A DNA stretch of 64,000 nt from the NCBI RefSeq assembly GCF_030546575.1, contig NZ_JAUOTN010000009.1:62001-126000 (forward strand). The letters run 5' to 3'. Made by a program: the position numbers and the translations under genes. Positions 18,522-26,559 of this stretch are shown piece by piece. Within the stretch, counting starts at the first letter, position 1; every line of letters begins with the position of its first letter. The notes under the pieces are model-generated. The model was not told the DNA's origin. It was given only the letters and a program-made list of their open reading frames with translations, and searched no databases. The DNA is from Pontibacter coccineus. GTDB taxonomy: Bacteria > Bacteroidota > Bacteroidia > Cytophagales > Hymenobacteraceae.

Positions 18522-19583
18522 TTATCCGTTTGTAAAATATTCGTAGAGTAGAATGCCACCGCCCGTGAGCAGGATATTCAAAATCGCCAGCGGAATCAAA
18601 ATGTTCCAGCCCAGCTTCATCAACTGGTCGTAGCGGAAACGCGGCAGTGTCCAACGCACCCACATGAAGAAGAAGATGAAAGCAAAGATCTTGGCAAACA
18701 TCACCGCGACACCTATGATTGTCACCACGTTGTTACCCAAAACAGGATCGTCAAACGCATTGCGCAGGTTCTCCATGAACGGGAAGTTGTAAGCACCGAA
18801 GTAGAGCGTGGACATCACAGCCGACACTACAAAGATGTTGATATACTCCGCAAACAGGTACATACCCAGTTTCATGGAGCTATACTCGGTGTGGTAACCA
18901 CCAATCAGTTCGGCTTCCGACTCCGGTAAGTCAAAGGGTGTTCTGTTCGTCTCAGCAAAGGCACAGATCAGGAAAATCAGGAAGCCGAGTGGCTGGTACC
19001 AGATGTTCCAGTTAAAGCCCGTCTGTTGCTCTGCAATCACCTTCAGCGACAATGAGCCGCTCAGCATCAGCACCGCAATCAGCGACAGGCCCATGGCCAA
19101 TTCGTACGAAATGTTCTGCGAAGCGGCACGGATAGCGCCCAGCAACGAGAACTTGTTGTTCGAAGCCCAGCCACCGATCATCAGACCATATACGCCCAGC
19201 GACACCACACCAAAAATGTAGAGGATGCCGATGTTCACGTCAATGGCGATCAGGTCAAAGGATGTCTCGCCTATGATCAGCGTGTCGCCAAATGGGATTA
19301 CCGCACTCGACATGGCTGCCACCAGCATGGCTATACCTGGGCCGAGAATGAAAAGCATTTTATTCGCTTTGGCAGGTATAAATTCTTCTTTGAAGAACAG
19401 CTTGCCCGCGTCAGCCAGCGGCTGCAGCAAACCCATCGGACCCGCCCTGTTCGGGCCTACACGGTCCTGAATGAAAGCGGCAATCTTACGCTCAAAGTAA
19501 GTTGAGTAGGTCGCGATCAGTAGTGAAATACCGAAAATGGCCAGGATGTAGATGCCTTTGTATATCAGAAGTACAGAATCCAT
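18522..19583 (-). CDS. nuoH: NADH-quinone oxidoreductase subunit H
   Basis: 353 residues with eight or nine transmembrane helices, homologous to ND1. It forms the quinone-entry chamber with NuoB and NuoD. Conserved stretches include ERKIAAFIQDRVGPNRAGP, the acidic loop FAETNRTPFDLPESEAELI and GYHTEYSSM. The stop-to-start distance from nuoG is 3 bases. Confidence 0.97.
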   Translation of the reverse strand: MDSVLLIYKGIYILAIFGISLLIATYSTYFERKIAAFIQDRVGPNRAGPMGLLQPLADAGKLFFKEEFIPAKANKMLFILGPGIAMLVAAMSSAVIPFGDTLIIGETSFDLIAIDVNIGILYIFGVVSLGVYGLMIGGWASNNKFSLLGAIRAASQNISYELAMGLSLIAVLMLSGSLSLKVIAEQQTGFNWNIWYQPLGFLIFLICAFAETNRTPFDLPESEAELIGGYHTEYSSMKLGMYLFAEYINIFVVSAVMSTLYFGAYNFPFMENLRNAFDDPVLGNNVVTIIGVAVMFAKIFAFIFFFMWVRWTLPRFRYDQLMKLGWNILIPLAILNILLTGGGILLYEYFTNG

Positions 19584-19586
19584 GCT

Positions 19587-20567
19587 TTATTCCGTTGGCA
19601 TTTTTTTAACAGTAGATTTAGGCAGGTTCGGCACAATCGGCACGTTCACTACAGGCAGTTCGTAGTGGTTGGCCGAAATAACAGAACCCCTGTCGATGTT
19701 GCGCGGGCCTTCAATGGTCCAGTCGCTCACCTCTTTCTTGTCGAAACGGCAGGTGTTGCAGATAAACTCTTCCACCTCGGCGTACTCGTCCTTGCGGGCA
19801 GTTACGCGCAGCACCGCATCGCCACGTGACCACAGCGTTACTTTGCCGCTACAGGTAGGGCAGTCGCGGTGCGCATTCAACGGCTTCGTGAACCACACAC
19901 GGTTCTTAAAGCGCCATGTCTTGTCGGTCAGAGCACCCACCGGGCACACATCGATCACGTTTCCTGAGAAGTCGTTGTCGATCACGTTCTCGATGTACGT
20001 ACCAATCTCGGCTGCGTCGCCGCGACCCAGTACGCCATGCACGCGCTTTTCGGTGATCTGGTCAGCGGTATACACACAACGGTAGCACAGGATGCAGCGC
20101 GTCATGTGCAGCTGGATGTAAGGACCCAAATCTACTTTGTCGAAAGTACGACGTGGCTCTTCGTATCGGGTGGCGCTCACGCCGTGCTCGTAAGACAGGT
20201 TCTGCAGGTCGCACTCACCAGCCTGGTCGCATACAGGGCAATCCAGCGGGTGGTTGATCAGCAGCATCTCCACGATTCCCTTGCGGGCGTTCAGTACGTC
20301 TTCGTTGGTTGTGTTTTCTACCACCATGCCGTCCTGCACTGGTGTGATGCACGAGGCAACCAGTTTGGGCATAGGGCGTGGGTCGCGGGCAGAGCCCTGT
20401 GTTACCTTCACCAGGCACACACGGCACTTACCGCCACTGCCTTTGAGCGGGGTATAAAAACACATGGCAGGAGGCACTACATCACCGCCGATTTTACGGG
20501 CGGCCTGCAGGATGGTGGTTCCATCTTCAACCTCTACCTCGATGCCGTCAAATGTTATTTTAGCCAT
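19587..20567 (-). CDS. nuoG: Short-form NADH-quinone oxidoreductase subunit G
   Basis: About 326 residues, far shorter than the ~700-900-residue NuoG of E. coli or Thermus. It keeps the N-terminal electron-transfer part: the 2Fe-2S site (CFYTPLKGSGGKCRVC), the His-ligated 4Fe-4S region (LDCPVCDQAGECDLQ) and further Cys motifs (CILCYRC, CPVGAL). It ends soon after an extra CPTCSG/CNTCRF pair and lacks the molybdopterin-enzyme-like C-terminal domain. Short NuoG proteins are known in Bacteroidota, so this is lineage-typical rather than a truncation. The ATG at 20567 (MAKITFDGIEVEV) is preferred over 20597. Confidence 0.92.
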   Translation of the reverse strand: MAKITFDGIEVEVEDGTTILQAARKIGGDVVPPAMCFYTPLKGSGGKCRVCLVKVTQGSARDPRPMPKLVASCITPVQDGMVVENTTNEDVLNARKGIVEMLLINHPLDCPVCDQAGECDLQNLSYEHGVSATRYEEPRRTFDKVDLGPYIQLHMTRCILCYRCVYTADQITEKRVHGVLGRGDAAEIGTYIENVIDNDFSGNVIDVCPVGALTDKTWRFKNRVWFTKPLNAHRDCPTCSGKVTLWSRGDAVLRVTARKDEYAEVEEFICNTCRFDKKEVSDWTIEGPRNIDRGSVISANHYELPVVNVPIVPNLPKSTVKKMPTE

Positions 20568-20626
20568 CTTATTCTTTATCCAAAGCCCGCTTACCAAGGT
20601 ATAGCGGGCAGTTAATTTATTTTAAA

Positions 20627-21973
20627 TTATACAGTCGCTGCCGCTAATTGGCCTCTGTACACCGCGCCCGGAGCAATAGCCTCTTGTGGGTGCTTGATGT
20701 GCCACTCGAACTCCTCGCGGAAGTGACGGATCGCGCTGGCTACCGGCCACGCCGCGGCGTCACCCAATGGGCAAATGGTGTTACCTTCGATCTGCTTGGC
20801 TACGCTTACCAGCAGGTCAATGTCCTGCTGATGGCCGTGGCCATGCTCGATACGGTGCAGTACGCGCTCCATCCAGCCTGTACCTTCACGGCAAGGGCTG
20901 CACTGTCCGCATGACTCGTGGTGATAGAAACGGGCGTAGTTCCACGTGTTACGCACGATGCACTGGTCTTCGTCGAACACGATAAAGGCACCCGAGCCCA
21001 GCATAGAGCCGCTCACAAAACCACCGTCAGACAGGGATTCGTACGTCATCAGGCGGTCTTCGCCGGCAGCTGTTTTCAGGATCAGTTCTTTTGGCAGAAT
21101 AGGCACAGAGGAACCACCCGGCACAACGGCCTTCAGTTCTTTGCCCTTCCAGATACCACCGCAGTATTCGTCTGAGTAAATGAATTCTTCAACCGGCACA
21201 CCCAGGTCGATTTCGTAAACGCCCGGACGGTTGATGTTACCACTCGCTGATATCAGTTTAGTACCCGTGCTACGGCCCACACCTATTTTGGCGTACTCCG
21301 CACCGGTGTTGTTCACGATCCACGGCACAGAAGCGATGGTCTCGACGTTGTTCACCACCGTTGGCGACTGGAACAGACCTTTCACCGCCGGGAATGGCGG
21401 CTTGTTGCGCGGATTGCCTCGCTTGCCTTCCAGTGACTCCAGCAGAGCTGTTTCCTCACCGCAGATGTAAGCACCACCACCTGGCGCCACATGCAGGTCC
21501 AGGTCATAGCCAGAACCCAGAATGTTCTTGCCAAGCAAGCCGGCCGCATATGCCTCAGCGATCGCCTTCTCCAGGATGCGGAGAATGAACATCATTTCCC
21601 CACGAATGTAGATATAGGATGTGTTCGCACCCAGCGCGTAGCTCGAGGTTATCATACCTTCAACCAGGGCATGTGGGTTTTTCTCCATGAACACACGGTC
21701 TTTGAAAGTGCCCGGCTCCGATTCGTCGGCGTTGCACACCAGGTAGCGCGGAATACCTTCCGGCTTAGCCAGGAAGCTCCACTTCATACCGGCCGGGAAG
21801 CCAGCGCCACCACGACCGCGCAGGCCCGATGTCTTCACTTCTTCCACCACCTCGTCCGGAGTCATCGTCTTCAGGGCTTTCTCTACCGAGCGGTAGCCGC
21901 CATGTTTGCGATACACCTCCAGGGTTTCGATGCCCGGTACGTTAATATGTTCGGTTAATATCTTGATTCCCAT
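20627..21973 (-). CDS. nuoF: NADH-quinone oxidoreductase subunit F
   Basis: 448 residues, the NADH-oxidising flavoprotein subunit of complex I. The glycine-rich nucleotide/FMN regions are clear (GLRGRGGAGFPAGMKW, CNADESEPGTFKDR, GAYICGEETALLESLEG), as is the 4Fe-4S (N3) motif ESCGQCSPCREG near the C-terminus. Its presence, with nuoE, shows that this complex uses NADH directly rather than ferredoxin, unlike many short 11-subunit complexes. Confidence 0.97.
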   Translation of the reverse strand: MGIKILTEHINVPGIETLEVYRKHGGYRSVEKALKTMTPDEVVEEVKTSGLRGRGGAGFPAGMKWSFLAKPEGIPRYLVCNADESEPGTFKDRVFMEKNPHALVEGMITSSYALGANTSYIYIRGEMMFILRILEKAIAEAYAAGLLGKNILGSGYDLDLHVAPGGGAYICGEETALLESLEGKRGNPRNKPPFPAVKGLFQSPTVVNNVETIASVPWIVNNTGAEYAKIGVGRSTGTKLISASGNINRPGVYEIDLGVPVEEFIYSDEYCGGIWKGKELKAVVPGGSSVPILPKELILKTAAGEDRLMTYESLSDGGFVSGSMLGSGAFIVFDEDQCIVRNTWNYARFYHHESCGQCSPCREGTGWMERVLHRIEHGHGHQQDIDLLVSVAKQIEGNTICPLGDAAAWPVASAIRHFREEFEWHIKHPQEAIAPGAVYRGQLAAATV

Positions 21974-22036
21974 TGTAGTAGGATATATAGCTCGGCAGTT
22001 GCGGTGTTACGGCAAGCTGCCCGGTTTATCAATGAA

Positions 22037-22570
22037 TTACTTGGCCCACTCCGGTGTTTCCACCTCCTTGTTGCGCATCATCTCCAGGAACTGATCCACT
22101 GCTTCTTCGCTGTCGATGTTCTCGTAGTAAGTTTCGCGCACCTGCAGCATAGGGCCTGTACCGCATGAAGCAAGGCATTCCACCGGCTTCAGGGTGAACA
22201 TACCGTCCGCCGTTGTTTCGCCTTCCTCAATGTTGAGCTTCTGCTTGAGTGTCTCAATCATCTGGTCGGCACCGCGCAGGCAGCAAGGGCCCGTACGGCA
22301 TACTTCCAGCACGTGCTTGCCTACCGGCTTCAGGTTGAACATGGTATAGAAAGTGGCTACCTCGTATACCTCTATCGGCTGTATGTTCAGGATTTCGGCA
22401 ATCGCGTCCATCGCTTCAGGGCTCACCCAACCGTTGTTTTCCGTCTGCGCTACGTGCAGGGCTGGCAACAAGGCAGACTTCTGGCGTCCTTCCGGGTAAT
22501 GACTGATGTAGCGCTGAATCTCAGCAAGGCCCTTATCAGAAAACTTAAATGCGTTTATAGTCTCTGCCAT
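22037..22570 (-). CDS. nuoE: NADH-quinone oxidoreductase subunit E
   Basis: About 177 residues, thioredoxin-like 2Fe-2S (N1a) subunit that partners NuoF. The ligands appear as the C-x4-C pair (VCRTGPCC) and the later CLASCG. The helical N-terminal half (YPEGRQKSALLPALHVAQ) is typical. The ATG at 22570 (MAETINAF) is preferred over 22585 because it matches the usual N-terminus. Confidence 0.95.
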   Translation of the reverse strand: MAETINAFKFSDKGLAEIQRYISHYPEGRQKSALLPALHVAQTENNGWVSPEAMDAIAEILNIQPIEVYEVATFYTMFNLKPVGKHVLEVCRTGPCCLRGADQMIETLKQKLNIEEGETTADGMFTLKPVECLASCGTGPMLQVRETYYENIDSEEAVDQFLEMMRNKEVETPEWAK

Positions 22571-22625
22571 CTTTGTAAATGTCACCGGCCAATGACCGGT
22601 GTTAGATGATATATAAAATACTGTG

Positions 22626-23876
22626 TTATGCGTCTAGTTCGCCTGCTATCACGTTCAGGCTACTCAGCGTCAGGATCGCGTCGGCCAGCTGACCGCCCAC
22701 AATCATTTCGGTGTAAGCCTGGTAGTAAATAAAGCAAGGTCTTCTGAAGTGCAGACGGTACGGTGTGCGGCCGCCGTCGCTTACCAGGTAGAAACCAAGC
22801 TCGCCGTTGCCGCCTTCCACGCTGTGGTATACCTCGCCTTTCGGAGCGTCAATCTCTCCCATCACAATTTTGAAGTGATAGATCAGCGCTTCCATGCTGG
22901 TGTATACCTCCTGCTTTGGAGGCAGGTAATAATGCGGGGCGTCGGCGTGATAAGATCCTTCCGGCAGGTTTTTGTAAGCCTGCTCGATGATCTTCAAGCT
23001 TTGCCATACCTCTTCGTTGCGCACCAGGTAGCGGTCATAGGTATCGCCTTTGGCACCAACCGGAATTTCGAACTCGAAATCGCCGTAAGAAGAGTAAGGG
23101 TTCATCACACGCACGTCGTAGTCCACACCGGTGGCACGCAGGTTAGGTCCTGTGAAGCTGTAGCTCAGGGCGCGCTCTGCTGTGATAGCACCTACGCCTA
23201 CCGTACGGTCGATGAAGATACGGTTACGGGTCAGCATTTTCTCGAACTCGGCCCATACCTTCGGGAAGCGCTTCAGGAATTCACCGATCAGGTGCAATGC
23301 TTTTGGCGACAGGTCGCGCTCCATGCCACCGATACGACCCATGTTGGTCGTCAGGCGGGCACCGCACACCTCTTCGTAAATATCGTAAATGTGCTCACGC
23401 TCCTGCATCACGTACAGGAAGCCGGTGAAGGCGCCGGAGTCCACACCTAGAATCGAATTACAGATCAGGTGGTCGGAAATACGGGCCAGCTCCATCATGA
23501 TCACGCGGATGTACTGCGCACGCTTCGGAATTTCTATACCCAGAAGCTTCTCTACTGTCATGTGGTACCCCATGTTATTGATAGGGGACGAACAATAGTT
23601 CATGCGGTCGGTGAGCGGTGTGATCTGGTAGAACGGCCTGCGCTCGGCAATCTTCTCGAAAGCACGGTGGATGTAGCCGATAGTCGGCACGGCATCCATG
23701 ATCACTTCCCCATCCATTTGCAGGATGTTCTGGAAGATACCGTGGGTGGCCGGGTGCGTCGGACCCAGGTTCAGGGTCGTCAGGTTCTCGTTCTTCTTGT
23801 CCTGCAGTTTCAGGTCGCGGTTGTCGCGGAATTCCTGCAACTGATCAGTATCAGCTGTTTTATTATCAGTAGCCAT
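22626..23876 (-). CDS. nuoD: NADH-quinone oxidoreductase subunit D
   Basis: 416 residues, the 49-kDa homologue derived from hydrogenase large subunit. It binds quinone together with NuoB. The signature LNLGPTHPATHG carries the quinone-site His, and IGYIHRAFEKIAE and GRIGGMERDLS are also present. It is encoded separately from nuoC, not as a CD fusion. Confidence 0.97.
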   Translation of the reverse strand: MATDNKTADTDQLQEFRDNRDLKLQDKKNENLTTLNLGPTHPATHGIFQNILQMDGEVIMDAVPTIGYIHRAFEKIAERRPFYQITPLTDRMNYCSSPINNMGYHMTVEKLLGIEIPKRAQYIRVIMMELARISDHLICNSILGVDSGAFTGFLYVMQEREHIYDIYEEVCGARLTTNMGRIGGMERDLSPKALHLIGEFLKRFPKVWAEFEKMLTRNRIFIDRTVGVGAITAERALSYSFTGPNLRATGVDYDVRVMNPYSSYGDFEFEIPVGAKGDTYDRYLVRNEEVWQSLKIIEQAYKNLPEGSYHADAPHYYLPPKQEVYTSMEALIYHFKIVMGEIDAPKGEVYHSVEGGNGELGFYLVSDGGRTPYRLHFRRPCFIYYQAYTEMIVGGQLADAILTLSSLNVIAGELDA

Positions 23877-23891
23877 AGTGGTTTATCTGGC

Positions 23892-24398
23892 TTAGCGTCC
23901 GAAATAAGTATCGATTTTGTCTTCCCGTGTCTGGTCTTCCAGCGGATACTGCTTGAGCATCGGATGGTACTCCATCTCCTCGATGTTGAGGATGCGGATC
24001 AGGTTCGGGTGACCGGTAAAGATGAAACCGTAAAAGTCGTAGGCCTCACGCTCCATCCAGTTGGCAGCCGCATAGATGTTGGTCAGCGTCGGCAATACCG
24101 GGTCTTCTGCCGGCACAAACACCTTGATGCGCAGGCGGTAATTGTGACGCAGGCTATGCAACTGGTACATCATGCACAACTCCCTGCCTTTGTGGTCAGG
24201 GAAGTGTATACCTGCCATGGTGGTCAGGAACTGCACCTGCAGGTCTTTGTCGTCATACAGGTACTGGATAAGCGCAATGATGTTCTCACGCGTAGTGGTG
24301 AGCGTCATGATTCCGTCCGGATCGTAGGCATCGAAGATGTTTTCTTCCCCGAACTGGGCTATCAGTTTACCGAGTACGTTTTCGTTCGTAAGCTCCAT
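23892..24398 (-). CDS. nuoC: NADH-quinone oxidoreductase subunit C
   Basis: 168 residues, the 30-kDa peripheral-arm subunit. The family signature appears as WMEREAYDFYGFIFTGHPNL followed by RILNIEEMEYHPMLKQYP. It has no cofactor and packs against NuoD. It is 15 bases from nuoD and 5 bases from nuoB. Confidence 0.95.
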   Translation of the reverse strand: MELTNENVLGKLIAQFGEENIFDAYDPDGIMTLTTTRENIIALIQYLYDDKDLQVQFLTTMAGIHFPDHKGRELCMMYQLHSLRHNYRLRIKVFVPAEDPVLPTLTNIYAAANWMEREAYDFYGFIFTGHPNLIRILNIEEMEYHPMLKQYPLEDQTREDKIDTYFGR

Positions 24399-24403
24399 GC
24401 TGC

Positions 24404-24958
24404 TTATTTAATATTGTAAGAGGCCAAAAGTGCCTGATATTCTGGTGAGTTGCGGCGACGTAGCGATTCGTTCTTTGCCAGATCCTGCACACGCATCAAA
24501 CCGTCCAGAATCTGCTCCGGTCTTGGCGGGCAGCCCGGCACGTACACGTCAACCGGTACCACACGGTCTATACCTTGCAACACCGAGTAGGAGTCGAAAA
24601 TACCGCCTGAGGTAGCGCATGCACCAACGGCCACCACCCAGCGTGGCTCTGCCATCTGCTCGTATACCTGCTTTACAACAGGCCCCATTTTCTTGGCGAT
24701 GGTACCCATTACCAGCAGAATGTCTGCCTGGCGTGGCGAGAAGCTAGGACGCTCCGAACCGAAGCGGGAGATATCGTAGGTGGCACCCATGGTCGCCATG
24801 AACTCAATACCGCAGCAGGAAGTGGCAAAAGGCAATGGCCAAAGCGAGTTCGCACGGGCCAGACCAATCACTTTCTCAAAGGAAGTAGCAAAGAAACCAG
24901 CACCGCTGTGGCCTTCTGGTGCCTCTGCCATGTTTATATCTTTATTTAAATCGCTCAT
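24404..24958 (-). CDS. nuoB: NADH-quinone oxidoreductase subunit B
   Basis: 184 residues carrying the terminal 4Fe-4S cluster N2. The unusual tandem-cysteine ligand pair ([10 protein letters not shown]), VGACATSGG and [13 protein letters not shown] are all intact. It hands electrons to quinone in the cavity shared with NuoD and NuoH. Confidence 0.97.
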   Translation of the reverse strand: MSDLNKDINMAEAPEGHSGAGFFATSFEKVIGLARANSLWPLPFATSCCGIEFMATMGATYDISRFGSERPSFSPRQADILLVMGTIAKKMGPVVKQVYEQMAEPRWVVAVGACATSGGIFDSYSVLQGIDRVVPVDVYVPGCPPRPEQILDGLMRVQDLAKNESLRRRNSPEYQALLASYNIK

Positions 24959-25038
24959 GTCTTCTAAATTCTAGGTTTTAATCTGCGTTTACCCTTGCAA
25001 AAACACCGTTTGCCCTATTAAAGTTTAATGGCGCCGAA

Positions 25039-25431
25039 CTACTTGAGAATCCCTTTTTTGATTTCGTAGAAGAAGCCAGTCAGGATAACGCCCAGGAACA
25101 GCATCATCGGCAGGAAGCCCTCCAGACCGAATTCGCGGAAGTTCACTGCCCAAGGGTACATGAAGATAATTTCAATATCGAACAGCACGAACAGGATGGC
25201 CGTGAGGAAGTACTTGTAAGAGATCGGCGTACGCGCATCGCCCACCGACTCCACGCCGCTTTCCCAGGGATTGTCCTTTACCTCACTCTTTCGCTTAGGA
25301 CCCAGTAAATGGGTCACTACTAATGCAAAAACGACAAAGCCGAGCGCTGCCGCAAATTGTATCAAAATAGGGAGGTAGTCCGACGGTAGATACTGAGTAC
25401 CAGTAGTTTCCATATTGCTGTTATGCTTCAT
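25039..25431 (-). CDS. nuoA: NADH-quinone oxidoreductase subunit A
   Basis: 130 residues with three transmembrane helices, the ND3 homologue. The family core KDNPWESGVESVGDARTPI and YFLTAILFVLFDIEIIFMYPWA are present. It opens the complex I cluster. The exact-consensus promoter lies only 14 bases before this ATG, so a start at 25413 (METTGTQYL) would leave a more normal leader. Confidence 0.96.
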   Translation of the reverse strand: MKHNSNMETTGTQYLPSDYLPILIQFAAALGFVVFALVVTHLLGPKRKSEVKDNPWESGVESVGDARTPISYKYFLTAILFVLFDIEIIFMYPWAVNFREFGLEGFLPMMLFLGVILTGFFYEIKKGILK

Positions 25432-25444
25432 TGAAATTTGGGAG

Positions 25445-25475
25445 CAAAATTAGGTATAAATAGCCAACAATCAAA
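25445..25475 (-). promoter_or_regulatory. Consensus promoter of the nuo operon
   Basis: Minus strand: TTTG, a 19-bp spacer, TAATTTTG. Both boxes and the spacing match the Bacteroidota housekeeping promoter (TTTG-N19-TAnnTTTG) exactly. The spacer contains one TATACCT element. Confidence 0.85.
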
Positions 25476-26506
25476 AGACTATATCCAATGTAAATAGCGT
25501 TTGAAATTGTTCTAAAGTATTATCGGCCGGTGTGAATGCAATTCCTGCGTTTTTTTGACCAGGTACAGCTTGTGTTGCTCAAAATTGAATCGTTCGGTGA
25601 GAGGGCTTCAAGTATGGCGGAATGGGTGTTTAAACATAGTTGGGAAAGATTAGACTGAGAAAAGGCCGTGTTTGAAGGTTTGGTGATTGGGTTCTGATAG
25701 TTTTATCAGGAAGGGAAATCTCTTCTGGAAAGGTTAAGGGAATGACAACCGCTGGTGTAGACTTTGACCGCCTTAACCACGCCTCGTTTTTTTTGAGGAC
25801 CTTTAACCACAAGCGGGGAGCCTGTCGTTGCTATTGCCAAGGTATAAGCTGTTTGGTCTTGGCAGGTATAGATTGATGCCCTCGCTCGCGTCCAGCGAGT
25901 GTAAGTTATTGCGCGGACTCTGGCCGTTTTTTCGGAAGCTCTCCCAAATGCTCTTTCGGACATTCCTGTCCGAAAGCTTTATCGAGGGCCCCAACCCCCA
26001 CTGTTGGGGATGTCCACATCCCCGTATGCTGCTCTCGTTTTCAGGTATAGGGGACAAGGATGTCCCCGTCAGAACTTCTTTCGGACAGGGATGTCCGAAA
26101 GAACGCTATAACCTACACACGGGGATTAGGAAATCCCCTACCGTTTGCTTCGGGATTGATAAATCCCGAAGAGCCTTTAAGAGCCTTACAGGAAGAATAT
26201 TCGCTTGTAGGGACAGGTCGCGACCTGTCCGAGTCGTGCACCGGTATACCTGTCTGATTCATTTAATAGCAAGCCTGCATCCGTATACCTGCCCGAATCC
26301 TGCCCCTCTATACCTATCTAAATCCCGCACCAGCATACCTGTCCAATTATGCATGAAGGTCCCCCATTGAAGCGGCACAGGGATATAATTCGTGCACAAG
26401 TGGCGGGACGCCACCAAATACCTCACACTCGCGGGACACGAGCGAGGGCATGCTTCGTAACTATTTCAGGTATAGATGGGCGCCTTAGCCAGAGGTATAA
26501 AAACAA
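25476..26506. repeat. Hairpin-array repeat region between pruA and nuoA
   Basis: About 1 kb without credible genes. The right two-thirds (25878-26443) contain at least eight compact perfect stem-loops: 25953-25976, 26006-26023, 26050-26067, 26078-26101, 26121-26138, 26149-26170, 26211-26230 (a fully palindromic 20-mer) and 26400-26414. Stems are 6-10 bp and loops mostly 2-4 nt. Stem cores are GGATT, GGACA or GGATGT and their complements. Several GTATACCTG elements lie between 26240 and 26340. Confidence 0.75.
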
Positions 26507-26536
26507 AAGCACCACGCCCTCTCGAGCGTGGTGCTT
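26507..26536 (-). terminator. Terminator of pruA
   Basis: Minus-strand stem AGCACCACGC/GCGTGGTGCT with an 8-nt loop, then TTTTGTTTTT, about 25 bases after the pruA stop. Confidence 0.85.
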
Positions 26537-26559
26537 CCTGTTTCAGGTATAGCTATACC

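Noticed and set aside
25828..26370. 180-codon plus-strand frame in the hairpin-array region
   Set aside because: Its sequence is produced by repeat modules and hairpins, with no domain-like pattern.
25878..26443. CRISPR array
   Set aside because: The hairpins differ in sequence and spacing, there is no constant repeat with unique spacers, and no cas gene is nearby.
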